NCBI GenBank assembly: GCA_022496805.1
Contig: CM040093.1
Location: forward strand, 8,456,213-8,520,212
From: Pohlia nutans
Taxonomy: Eukaryota > Streptophyta > Bryopsida > Bryales > Mniaceae
Direction of reading: 5' to 3'
Length of the DNA stretch: 64,000 bases
Shown: piece by piece, positions 47,063-58,006 of the stretch
Position numbering within the stretch: the first letter of the stretch is position 1
Layout: each line of letters opens with the position of its first letter
The notes under the pieces: generated by a model
What the model was told of the DNA's origin: nothing
What the model saw: only the letters and a program-made list of their open reading frames with translations
Databases searched by the model: none
Position numbers and translations under genes: made by a program

Positions 47063-47525
47063 TTATCATTTAATTTTTTTTTCACATTAGAAAGGGGTGG
47101 GCACATGTCCACCCTCTTCATAAATTAAATTTCTCTCATCACTTTAGAAGGGGGTGGGCACATGCCCACCTTCTTCATCATTTAATTCTTTTTTGCACTT
47201 TAGAATGGGGTGGGCACATGCCCACCCCCTTCATCATTTAATTTTTTTTTCACTTAAGAAGGGGGTGGGCACATGCCCACCCCCTTCATCATTTAATTTT
47301 TTTTTCACTTAAGAAGGGGGTGGGCACATGCCCACCCCCTTCATCATTTAATTTTTTTTCACTTTAGAAGGAGGTGGGCACATGTCCACCCCCTTCATCA
47401 TTTAATTTTTTTGCACTTTAGAAGGGGGTAGGCACATGCCCACCCCTTTCATCATTTAATTTTTTTTTGCACTTTAGAAGGGGGTTGACACATGCCCACC
47501 TCCTTCATCAACTAATTTTTTTCCA
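47063..47525. repeat. Palindromic satellite, ~59-bp monomer, 8 units (array 2)
   Basis: Eight units of GGGGGTGGGCACATGCCCAC(CCCC) joined by 'cttcatcatttaattttttttcactttagaag'. The palindrome is near-perfect in every unit. The array starts at the exact point where Ty3 pol homology ends. Architecture is the same as array 1, with a related but distinct spacer. Confidence 0.92.
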
Positions 47526-47529
47526 ACGA

Positions 47530-47630
47530 CGCTAGCATGTGAGCCTAGAACGGTGAGCCTAAGAGCTGTGAGCAGGAACTTTGTGAGCCTAAGAGTTGTG
47601 AGCAGGAAGTTTGTGAGCCTAGAGCCTGAA
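47530..47630. repeat. Short GTGAGCC repeat
   Basis: GTGAGCCTAAGAGCTGTGAG-like units of about 25-38 bp repeat three to four times at the end of array 2. The GTGAGCA/C word also builds the large array at 59055-60650. Confidence 0.65.
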
Positions 47631-48097
47631 ATTTTCCAAATTTAGAAAATTTACTATTTATAGTAAAAATGCGTCTTATTACCGTGGGACCCTAGTACCG
47701 TGCTTTAGTGTTATTATGGATAAATTTCACTATTTTCAATTTTACTTCCCTGAAGGCGCATAAAATTCCTAAGAAAGTGTATCATTTCACTGGGTTTGCT
47801 GATTTAGGGACCCTATCGAAACTTTTGTTTTTTGATCAAGCTTCAGTGCCATCAATTGGGTCTCGGGCCCAAGACCCATACCCACACCTAATCAGGTTGA
47901 TCAAAGTTATATGGCGTATGGACGTTGCTGATCAGAATTTTTTAATAATAAAAGGTTTTTTTTTTTTTTTTTTTCCAGAGTCATAGCGTGCCTATAGAAT
48001 GACGTCATGCATCATTACAAAATCCTACATGGCCCAAGGTATAGGGTTGCCACGAGTCTACGTAGTAGGCTAGAATTCATAGATCAACTTTCTAATT
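47631..48097. other. Spacer between satellite and MULE-like gene
   Basis: Includes a long T tract at 47955-47974. No gene supported. Confidence 0.4.
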
Positions 48098-49483
48098 CTA
48101 AACTGCTGTTTTGATGATTTCAGCAGCTTCAAGAATCTTCTTTGTTTCGTCGAAGCTAAGGGTAGGGGCATGCATGAACTTGTCATTATCAAAGTCTAGT
48201 TTGCAAAAGAACCGAAATACGTAATAGATGTGCTTGCAGTTGACATAAGCACCACGCTTGCCAACACTTGAACCGTTCATGCTAACAAAGTGTGGGCAAG
48301 TGCACGATGGAAAGTTAGACAATGTGACGTTGTAAACTTTCTGATCTGGCTCCACTCCAGACTGCATTGTGATGACTGCACCAAGTCCAGGATATGGAAT
48401 GATCTTCACCGCTTGGATTATAGCCTTGACGTTCCTTGCACTCTCCCATTGGTTGCGATGGGCCTCACACGGAGCTTTAGGACTGCGTCGAACGGTCTTG
48501 CCGCCTCGAATAGAAGGAACTTTATCTGCGTGAGCGGGTTGAGGATAATTCCAGACCACAGGCTCAAATATTTTGGAGGTCGTAAAGAGGCGGCGAGGTG
48601 ACATGGCGGTTTTAGCTTGCAATCGAAATCCTGCCTCTTCCAATTCCATAATTTCTGAACGTGTGAGGTCCGTCTCCACTAGAACGGGCCAAATGTCAGG
48701 GATGTTGGGTCGCGTTAGTACGTGTCCACGCTTGGGTCCCATGACACATCGAGCAATTTGATCAGGGCAAAACCAGAAATCTTCGGTTTTGTGTCGAGCT
48801 CCTCTGAACGTTGGAACTTGCCTCTCACCTTTGTACGTGGGAGCAGCGGTGGCCTTACTACCGTTGGCAATGACCATCTTGCACCTGATGTTTGTTTGGG
48901 CTTGAACAACGTGGCACTTGTTCTTCGCCTTGTGCGAAATTCTAGCAATGTGCCACTCGTGAACGTTGCAGTCGGTTTCTTGCACGTGTGTGACGTGTGG
49001 CATTGGAGAAGTAACCTCTGGAATCGGTTGAAGTTGCACTCTTGCAGAAGCGGATCTTGTTTGAACTCAAGGATGTGAGAAGTTAACTTTGTCCGGGCGA
49101 TGCGAATCACCCTCGGACCCAATCGGGAGGTCCAGCTTCCTTTTAACAGATCCAAAGAGCTCCTCTCCTTCTAAATGAGGGACTCGTGTACAAACGTCCT
49201 CTGCTCCCGGCATTTCGCTGAGGGCTTGGGCAATCTTTTTTCCATCCAGCGACGCCATTGCCCGCTTAAGCTTGAGGTCATGCTTCGAGGGGCCCTTCCC
49301 AGATGCGCCGCCACAAAGATAGGAGCGGTAGTTGGTCATTTGCATAAAGGCACGGATCCAGTCGTCACAAGTAGCTACAAACAAGTCGGTGCCTCGCTTT
49401 ACGGACGCTTGAAGCCACTTATTGTGAACTGTCTCCGAGAGGTTGCAGGTCGGAATCTCAGCAAGTTCGTCAGGGGTAAGGTC
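48098..49483 (-). pseudogene. MULE/SWIM transposase-like gene, 3' part
   Basis: An exon from 49483 (after acceptor AAACAG|GACC) to TAA at 48098, with one in-frame TGA at 49067-49069. It begins LTPDELAEIPTCNLSETVHN and ends with a SWIM zinc finger: C-T-C-P-H-F ... VNCKHIYYVF at about 48225-48310 (C-x-C-x(n)-C-x-H), the nucleic-acid or protein binding module usual in MULE transposases. A Lys/Arg-rich region (GPKRGHVLTRPNI, GGKTVRRSPK) lies between. It continues from the part at 49587-50773 through a 103-bp intron. Confidence 0.75.
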
Positions 49484-49586
49484 CTGTTTCACATTTCAAC
49501 AAGGAAGAATGGTAAGTGAATGGGGTTTAGATATAGAATAGCGATACATAAGTGCAAATGAAATGAGAGTTCAACATTAGTCTCAC

Positions 49587-50773
49587 CGTCTCCATGAACC
49601 CTCCCCATTGGCGATAACGAAAGTGCCAAAATGCTAACCAATCTTCCAGTTCTCGGATCGAATCTTCATCAGCTGCACCAGACGAATACCACCAGGCCTT
49701 CAATTGCAAGTACATCTGATCTGCTTCTGCCATGGTTGTGGCATCCTTGTATTGCCGACAAAGCCGAATATGTTGTGTTTGGAACGCCTTGGCAATGTGC
49801 TTTTCGGTATGCTTGTGCATGGAGGTAGCCCAATGGAAAAGGCAGGTTCGTTCGCGGTCCAGCATAGGAACTTTGGGGTCACCCGAACCATATACAGTTC
49901 GTACAGCATTGAAATTGGCTTGTGCGCTATCGCACATGAATCCTTTGAAATCTGGATTGGGCACACCATTGTCTTTCATGACGTTATTCAAGCAATTCCA
50001 AAATATCATCTGGCCTTCTGTACCCTTGGTCTGCATATCACACTGCAATAGTCATCACTTTGCAATATTTTGAATCATACACATGGCATGCTAGCGTCGT
50101 CCACGACTTCACCCTCTTCACGTGATCAAACATCACGAAGCAATGTTCGAGATCGCCTCCGGGTTGCATTCGTCTCACAAGATCAACGTCGCTGCCAGGA
50201 CCGTCAACGAGCATTTTGAATAAGTATACTTTGTCTTTGCCTTGTCCAGGGAACACACTGTCGTGAATAAACTCGATCTTTGCATGACTCTTCATAGTAA
50301 GAATTCGGTCTATCTCGCCAGCACCTTTCAGCTTATCGCGATATGTAGCAATGATGTTGCGAACACTGGGGGAACTGAGGAGTTGGAATTTATCCATAAC
50401 TTTTTCTAGAGCCTCTTCGCGGAGCATCTCCTTGGGTCTGTCCCCATTGTGAATGAGGAACGTCTCCAAAAATTCTTTGCTTGCAGCCAGTGCAATCGCA
50501 GAATTCTTTGCCGAAGGAGTCTTGGCCACCTCTTGAGCAATCAACTCCGTTACAGTCTCCATAGTCTCCCTGCATTGTCCTTCAGCCACCGGGTGTTTGT
50601 GATTTCCTAAATGGATGCACGCTCGCGACATGTCACCAGCGCTGACCACATAATAGATACGAGCTGCACAAAAATCAATGCAGGTAGGGGGCTTCTTGCA
50701 AACCTTGCAAACTAGTGAAGAATCTGCAAGGGGGTCTTGACATACACCAAAAGGAAGTGTAGTGGTGCCATAC
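49587..50773 (-). pseudogene. MULE transposase-like gene, catalytic part
   Basis: From the Copia insertion point the frame runs WYGTTTLPFGVCQDP..., then a small Cys cluster (LVCKVCKKPPTCIDFC) and the core: 'CFVMFDHVKRVKSWTTL' with 'VYDSKYCKVMTIAV'. A two-base loss in a TG run at about 50040 follows. It then reads CDMQTKGTEG, MCDSAQANFNAVRTVYGSGD, RERTCLFHWATSM and IRELEDWLAFWHFRYRQWGG. D/D/E-like positions and the FHW block fit the MULE transposase domain (PF10551 type) of a multicopy family I associate with non-seed plants. The donor is ACG|GTGAG at 49587/49586. Confidence 0.78.
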
Positions 50774-51036
50774 TATTGAGGTAATTGATGTACGGTAGTA
50801 TTGCTAGGAGCCAAAGAGGTTTGGGTGCTAAATAATGGTGTGTGGGAAGAGGGGTTAGGTATGGGCTGATCTCTAGAGTGTCCTTGTGATGAGTTATCCC
50901 ATATGGTTTGTCCATGGTGACCCCCTAGTGTACACTACTTAAGGTGGAAGGCCTTTGAGTAAAGATCATCTCTTTCTACGCATTCCTTGTATGTGTGTGT
51001 GTGTGTGCCTTGTGCTCTCATCTCTTACCTTCAATA
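50774..51036 (+). repeat. Copia 5' LTR
   Basis: Starts TATTGAGGTAATTGATG and ends TCTCTTACCTTCAATA. The (TG)n tract near 50990-51008 is four bases longer than in the 3' LTR. The 14-nt half-tRNA primer site starts at the next base. Confidence 0.9.
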
Positions 51037-51050
51037 GGTTATGGGCCCAC
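51037..51050 (+). promoter_or_regulatory. Primer-binding site matching the initiator tRNA-Met anticodon arm
   Basis: GGTTATGGGCCCAC directly after the LTR is the exact complement of GUGGGCCCAUAACC in the anticodon stem-loop of plant initiator tRNA-Met. It does not match the usual 3'-terminal TGGTATCAGAGC site. Internal 'half-tRNA' priming of this kind is established for Drosophila copia and yeast Ty5. Confidence 0.8.
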
Positions 51051-51864
51051 TCATGTGTGTTGCATGAGTCTTTGATTGCATTGAGGCAATTAGTTCGAGG
51101 TCGTTGCGGAAGGGGTTGATTTGGAGCTTTTGGGAGCATTTTGGAGCGTTTTGGAGGAGTCTTCTCTCTTGGAGGTGTGCACGGGCTGAAGTTACACGTG
51201 GGAGCACTCTTCTTGGTCGATCTCTTCCTTTGGATTTCCAAGTTTTTCATTCCAAGCTTCTTTTGTAAGTGGAACGTCGTTTCGTTCAATTTGATGCACT
51301 TGTGGTCATACAAGTGATTTGTGAGGTGTTGAGGCTCTAAGGGAGGGTCTATGGTCTGATCTAAGTGATTGGGCACTTGCATTGAGGTGTTGCATGTGTT
51401 TCATAGCCTTGGAGTGCTCAAATTTTCATTTGGAGTTACTTTATGCACTTGGGCGCACAAAGGTGCGGTTTTGAGCAATTTCAATGCATTTAGGGTTTCA
51501 AGGGGCTTATGTGAGTCCATGAGCATTGATATAGTGCTATTGAGGGACACAAAGGTGTCGATTACGTGCATTGAGTGATTGGGAACACTAAGGTGTTGAT
51601 TTGGGTCAATCGGAGTAGTGGGAGCTCCATTGAGTGATTTGAGGTGTTTTGGTTAACATCTTTGCAATTTGGGTGAGCTACCTTCGCATTTGAGTGTTGG
51701 AAGGTGTGTGTGGAGCACAAAGGTGCTGATTTGTTGTTTAGGGTTGAACTAGAGGCATTGGAAGCACAAAGGTGCTATTTTCTATCAAAAAATCATAAAA
51801 AAACGAGTGTGGTTATTGAGTTTGAGGGTTTAATTGAGTGAGGAGGCATTCGTGAGTAAGGATC
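51051..51864 (+). other. Copia untranslated leader
   Basis: About 810 bases between primer site and gag ATG. It holds a degenerate repeat of 'GCACAAAGGTGCTGATTTGG' (near 51455, 51545, 51585, 51715 and 51757) and 'CATTGAGTGATT' phrases. It presumably contains the packaging signal. No conserved ORF. Confidence 0.6.
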
Positions 51865-54800
51865 ATGGCATCTTATGAGGGTGAGGGTCCGAAAGTGGTG
51901 GACAAGTTCGATGGCGTGAATTTCCACTTGTGGAAGTTCAAAATGGAGATGGTCATGGCGGAGAAGGAGTTGTGGGACATTGTCGATGGTAGTGAGGAGC
52001 CCCCTCAATCTACTACCGACCCGGGCGTGATGCAAGCATATTTGAGGCGCGAGAAGAAGGCATTTGCCATCTTGGCTCTCAATCTTTCGGATTCCCAACT
52101 CGCGCACATTCGTTTGTGCAAGACACCCCGCGAGGCATGGGCCAAGCTTTGCAACATTCACGAAGCAAAGAGTTTGGCCAACATATTGTTTTTGCGGCGC
52201 AAGTTCTTCACCATCAAGATGGAGGAAGAAGACGACATGTTGGCGCACATCAACAAAGTCAAGGCACTCGCGGATCAACTCAATGGTGCGGACGTGACCA
52301 TTTCCGATGAGGATGTTGTGATGACCCTTTTGGAAAGCCTACCACCCTCGTTCGAGTATCTCATCGTGGCCATGGAGTCAAGGCCCATTTCGGAGCTCAC
52401 ATTGGACTATGTGACCTCGCGGTTGTTGCACGAGCTCTCGCGGCGAAAGGAGAATGAGTCTCGTGGAGATAGTGCGGCTCTCATGGCAAAGCAATCCAAG
52501 AATGGAGGCGGTGGGAGCTCTAGCGATAAGGCGTGCTTCTATTGCGGTAAGAAGGGCCACATTGCCAAGTTTTGTTACAAACGCAAGAGGGATGAGAAGG
52601 GGGAGAGTGCAAACAACACTAAAACTCGTGATGATGATGATGAGTATGCGTTTACTACGCGGTATGTCTCTTGGGATGCAAACATGAGTGATGGCAAAGA
52701 CGAGTATGCAATGATGGCAAGCAATGTATCGTGCAATGGTAGTATGAGTGATTGGATTGTTGATTCGGGGGCTACAAGCCACATGTCACCGCATAAAACT
52801 TGTTTTCATTCGTATGCTCTCATTAACCCAAGGAGGGTGATTTTGGGAGATGATACGGTGCTTGAGGCCATTGGCAAAGGCCAACTTGTTGTAGACACCG
52901 AGGTGAGGGGTCGTGTGAAGACAATCACTATCCAAAATGTCCTCCACGTTCCCAAATTAACGGCAAATTTACTATCGGTGCGGCAATTAGTGGCAAAGCA
53001 CTTGAGGGTTGAGTTTAGTGATAAGGGGTGTTATGTGTTGTCACCGAGTCGAGATGAGGTGGCCATCATTGAAGAACACGAGGGCTTGTACCACATCAAC
53101 TTCTCGAAGGTGCATTCCAAGGAATCGGCGGCGTTGGCGCATTCAAACTTGAAGGACGACAAGTTGGCGTTGTGGCATCGTCGACTCGGCCATTTGAACA
53201 TCAAGAGTGTGAAGACACTACGCGGCATGGTAAGTGGCATGGACCTTCATCAATTGAAAGTGGATGCTTCTTCATTTACTTGTGAAGGTTGCATTGAAGG
53301 CAAGCAACAACGGTTGCCATTTGCGGGTGAAGCGGCGACTCGGGCCACGAAGGTTTTGGAGATTGTGCATTCGGATGTGTGTGGCCCAATGAAGACCACG
53401 TCGATAGAAGGTTGCAAGTACTTTGTGACCTTCATGGATGACTTTTCAAGGAAGGTTTGGCTCTACCCAATCAAGGCCAAGAGTGAGTGCTTCGACAAGT
53501 TCAAGGAGTTCAAGACATTGGTGGAGAACCAATCCGAGATGAAGATCAAGGTGTTTCGATCGGACAATGGCGGCGAGTACATATCCAAGAAATTTGATGA
53601 GCTATTGAAGAAAGAAGACATCGCACACCAAACTTCGGCCCCGTACACGCCTCAACAAAATGGAGTTGCGGAGCGCGCAAATCGCACCATTGTAGAGATG
53701 GCGAGGAGCATGTTGCACGCTTAAAACTTGAAGTTGGACCTTTGGGCGGAAGCGGTGGTGAATGCGGTGTACACTCGCAATCGGTGTCCAACAAGCGCGG
53801 TTGAAGGCATGACACCGGAGCAAGCGTGGAGTGGGAGGCAACCATGTGTTGCACACATGCGCATCTTCGGATGCATTGCATACGCAAAGGTTCCCGACGA
53901 ACGGAGGACTAAACTCGAGGCTAAGGCCTTAAAGTGTGTGTTTCTTGGGTATTGTGAAGGTACCAAGGCGTATAGACTCATGTCGGTGGACACGAGGAAG
54001 ATCATTCGGTCACGTGATGTGACGTTTTGTGAGGAGTCTACGATGGAGGCTCCTTTGGAGGTTGGTCCAAGTGGGAGTAGTGGAGACGTGTTGGTGGACA
54101 CACCCTCCAAGTCCCCTAGTGTTGTTGATGTAGGTGATGAGGACGGTGATGACGAAGATGGTGACACGGAGGTTGTTGAAGCGCCATCGAGCTCAAAGGC
54201 CAAAAATGGCGCAAAGGACGCGCAAGAGGAGCAAATTTCTTCAAGCGAGCGGCGGTACCCCGAGAGATTGCGCAAGCCACCAGGAGAATGGTGGAAGAAT
54301 CACATCTTCCCTCAAGAGGATGACGAGCATGCGAATGTGGCATTATCGGATGGTCCATTGACCATTCGTGAAGCCATGCAAGGTGAGGATGCGGTCAAGT
54401 GGGAGCGCGCCATGCAAAAGGAGTACGACTCTCTAATTGCTAATGGTACGTGGCAATTAACTCCCATTCCAAAGGATCGCAACCCCATTGGTTGCAAATG
54501 GGTGTTTCAGACAAAGAGGGATGTTTCGGGTAATGTGGTGCGTCACAAGGCAAGACTAGTAGCCAAGGGGTTCGCGCAAGTGCATGGGGTAGACTTTCAC
54601 GAGACGTTTGCTCCAGTGGCCAAGTTCACCACCATTCGATGCATTCTTGCGATTGGAGCGGCCATGGACTTAGAAATGCATCAAATGGATGTGAAAACCG
54701 CATTTTTGAATGGCGATTTGGAGGAGGACATCTACATGGTGCAACCCGAGGGCTTTGTGCAACAAGGTAATGAGCACCTTGTTTGTAAGTTGCAAAAATC

Positions 54801-55953
54801 ATTGTAAAGGTTGAAACAATCTCCAAGAGCGTGGTACCAAAAGATTGACACATTCTTGCTTGCACACGGGTTTACTAGGAGCATTGCGGATCATAGTCTC
54901 TACTTCATGCAAGAGGGAAAACATGTGGTGATTGTGATCATATATGTTGATGATTTGATCATTCTTGCAAGCCTCATGAGTTTAATAAATGCATTAAAAG
55001 GCATGCTTGAGAGAGAGTACGAGATGAGTGATCTTGGAGAATTGCACTTTTGTCTTGGTGTTGAGTTTGTGCGAGACAGGGCTACACGCACTATCACCAT
55101 GAGTCAAGGCAAGTATGTGATGGACGTGCTCAAGAGATTCGGGATGGAGGATTGTAAGCCCGTGGCAACACCATTGGATGCAAACTCCAAGCTCGTCAAG
55201 CTTTCGGAGGAGGAGTATACGGCGGAGGCCAAATCCATGGCGGAGGTGCCATACAAGCAAGCGGTGGGGTCGTTGATGTATGCGATGATTGCGACACGGC
55301 CCGACCTCGCGTATCCAATTAGCATGGTGAGTCAACACATGGCGAGACCGGGCTCAATGCATTGGATGGTGGTCAAGAGGATCATGCGCTACTTGAAGGG
55401 CACAAGCGATGTCAAGTTGTGTCTTGGCGGCAAAGACATTGTGTTGAGCGGCTATTGCGACGCGGACTCCGCGGGAGACACGAGCAATCGAAGATCGACA
55501 ACGGGCTACATGTTCAAGGTCGGATCGGGAGCGGTATCGTGGAATAGCAAGCGGCAACAAACCACGGCGACATCAACGGTGGAGGCCGAGTACATGGCTA
55601 CGAGCCATGCCACGAAGGAGGCCATTTGGTTGAGGCATCTAATGGTGGATGTGGGTTGCACACAAGGTGAGGCTACAACGATCATGTGTGACAACCAAGG
55701 GTGCATTTCACTTGCAAAGAACCCTACACATCATTCACGCACGAAGCACATTGATGTGCAATACCACTTCATTCGGGAGAAGTTGGAATTGGGAGTTATA
55801 CGGTTGGAGTATTGTCCAACGGAGCACATGGTGGCGGATGTGCTCACAAAGGGTCTTTGTAGAGACCGACACCAACGATTAGTAATAGCATTTGGACTTA
55901 GAGGCTTTGGCTCTACGCAAAGTGGGAGTATTGAGGTAATTGATGTACGGTAG
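51865..55953 (+). pseudogene. Copia gag-pol polyprotein with two in-frame stops
   Basis: One frame of 1362 codons is interrupted by TAA at 53722-53724 (codon 620, where Gln is usual after MLHA) and TAA at 54805-54807 (codon 981, at the SLYGLKQ motif). Order: Gag (FDGVNFHLWKFKMEM), zinc knuckle from C224 (CFYCGKKGHIAKFC), protease DSGATS at 300, GAG-pre-integrase HRRLGHLN, integrase D504, D567 and E603 (a DD35E spacing), RT with YVDD (Asp 1029-1030), RNase H with TKHIDVQYHF. This order defines Ty1/Copia. The ATG follows the leader and precedes Gag directly. The final stop lies 25 bp inside the 3' LTR. All catalytic residues visible are intact, so only the two stops disable it. Confidence 0.92.
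55919..55928 (+). promoter_or_regulatory. Copia polypurine tract
   Basis: AAAGTGGGAG lies directly before the 3' LTR and would prime plus-strand DNA synthesis. The sequence is typical of plant Copia elements. Confidence 0.85.
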
Positions 55954-56187
55954 TATTGCTAGGAGCCAAAGAGGTTTGGGTGCTAAATAATGGTGTGTGG
56001 GAAGAGGGGTTAGGTATGGGCTGATCTCTAGAGTGTCCTTGTGATGAGTTATCCCATATGGTTTGTCCATGGTGACCCCCTAGTGTACACTACTTAAGGT
56101 GGAAGGCCTTTGAGTAAAGATCATCTCTTTCTACGCATTCCTTGTATGTGTGTGTGTGCCTTGTGCTCTCATCTCTTACCTTCAATA
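55929..56187 (+). repeat. Copia 3' LTR
   Basis: Same sequence as the 5' LTR apart from a four-base shorter TG tract. It contains the last codons and stop of the polyprotein. Confidence 0.9.
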
Positions 56188-57148
56188 GATACCACTTCGT
56201 CTCGTTCAGCTTTGAAGTCCTCGCAAAGTAATCACAGTCTTTGTTCTTGCAAACCAAATGTCCCACGCAACTCGACCTTTTGAACTTCAAACCTAGGTTG
56301 TTGTGGATATTAGACGTCAATGTGCGACACCATGCGTGACCGTCGTAGCGCTTGTCCATTCCCTCCATAGAAGAATTAGCACTTCCACGACAAGGTGGCA
56401 ATTCAAACACGACGTTTCCATCGAACTTGGTGGGAAGGAATTTGACTTTGTGATACTCGACAGCATCAAAATCTATTTGAGCTAATTCGTTACGACAACG
56501 TGGAACACTGGACAGCTTTCTAAGGCACTGCATCACACTCAAACACTCTGAAGATACTGGAAATACTGGAGGAAGAGACCAAGATGACGAGGTAGGAGTA
56601 TTGGCTAGAGTGCGAGTTCCAGAGGGAGTATTAGATGAAGAGGGAAAGGAGACTAATTTACTTGGATGTTGACATGCACGTGAGGTCGAGCGAGTATCTC
56701 CATCAGACTCAGAAGTCAAATCAATTAATGGTTCCACTGGCTCCTGCTTGACATTGCGAAGTTTCATCATGATATTAGTCACAGAACGTCCTTGGTCAGA
56801 GGACTGATGACTATCGGCACGTGAAAGAGGTAGTTGAACAGTAGAACCATCTGACATGGGTGCAAAGATCTCAGTGGAGGCAGCTACTGTCTCAGGAGAT
56901 AAACCATACGCTCTATATTGCCCAGGATGGAGAAGCCAATAGAATCCTTCCTTATCACTACATTTTGACTGTAAGATTGCCTCTTTGATAAATCCATAGT
57001 TGGCTAAGACCTCTTCCTCCAACATGATAGAAGACTCACAAAAACCAAAACGAATATGCAAGAGATGGGCAGACACTCGGACATAACCTTCTTCACCAAT
57101 CGGCACCTTCAAAGGGACATCGTGACCTGCAGCAAGGATGTTGGCCAT
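56188..57148 (-). pseudogene. MULE transposase-like gene, N-terminal part
   Basis: Upstream portion of the gene split by the Copia element. A plausible start is ATG 57148 (MANILAAGHDVPLKVPIGEE). The open frame continues another 300 bp upstream to 57454 but that part is hydrophobic and probably not translated. Features: a Ser/Thr-rich linker containing EPLIDLTSESDGD (56699-56737), a textbook SUMO-interacting motif (hydrophobic-I-D-L-T plus acidic tail); then FDAVEYHKVKFLPTKFDGNV; then a zinc-ribbon-like stretch (CVGHLVCKNKDCDYFARTSK) ending NETKWY at the insertion point. It reads in frame into the part at 50773. Confidence 0.72.
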
Positions 57149-57454
57149 GGAATGAAGGCAGTGGGCTGTTGTAAATCTAATAGAACTAATATGCGTAATA
57201 CATAGAGGACAATACGAATGGGGAAGTGAGATGCAAATGAAGCCAAATGCATTGAAGATATATACAACAGTATAGGGGAAATAGGAATTACAATAATTCA
57301 AGGCTTGACAAGGCTTCATGGGTCTTTGACGGCGCTCTAGTCTAAACTTGACGCACAACGTGGCTGTCAAGAGGAAATGAAAACTGCAAGGTGGAAAGAC
57401 TGACATGAGCATTATTAGTGTACAATAAATAATAAGTACGTGATTGATTTGCAT

Positions 57455-58006
57455 TTGTATATGTCAGTTGTCATTTGTCACATCCATATGGAGAGGGTTA
57501 GACGCAGAAGTGGCTGTTAGCAATTTAGAATTGGCGTGCAAAGGAAAATAGTATGATGCGAGGATTGTAAAATTATGTTAGTCGACAGTGGAAATATAAT
57601 GGCGAAGATGTCTCACATCATCATGGTATGGGCTCTGACAGTGAGATTGGATTTTATTGTGAAGTCAAGGACGGCGCTCACAGACTATATTATTGGAAAT
57701 AACCCATCAAAAGCTAATCCATTTATCATGCCTTGGTGTCAATAGTCAATAAAATTGAATTAACGCGTTCAGTTAAGTTTGATGCTACAAACTCGCGATT
57801 TCAAATTTGAAAAATGTGCATTACCTACTATTATATGGTGTGCCTGGAATGGTATTTAAGCGCACATCTCCAGGCCTTGGCAAATCATATGAGATGTAGT
57901 TTCTCCATGTAATGGAGTTTTGTGATTTCTATACGTTGTTGGAATATTGACACTTGTTCGAGTGGATAAGTTGGCTTTCCAATATAGTGTTATATCCATT
58001 AGCCAA
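57455..58006 (+). promoter_or_regulatory. Probable promoter and 5' leader of the large 3' gene
   Basis: A TATTTAAG TATA-like box at 57853-57860 precedes a leader with a minimal upstream ORF ATGTAA (57907-57912). A second uORF of 12 codons (57912-57950) overlaps it. Both precede the first in-frame main ATG at 58007. Two uORFs suggest translational damping. Promoter position is inferred from sequence only. Confidence 0.4.

Larger units (their letters stand above)
50774..56187 (+). mobile_element. Ty1/Copia LTR retrotransposon, complete structure, young
   Basis: Two LTRs of 263 and 259 bp, identical by eye except for four bases of a GT microsatellite, bracket a primer site, one long gag-pol frame and a polypurine tract. 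The LTR ends are TATTGA...TCAATA, not TG...CA. Flanks are CATAC (50769-50773) and GATAC (56188-56192), that is a duplication with four matching bases. The element is inserted, in opposite orientation, in the MULE-like gene. Removing it and one flank copy leaves the host frame open. Despite its youth the polyprotein carries two stop codons. Confidence 0.93.
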
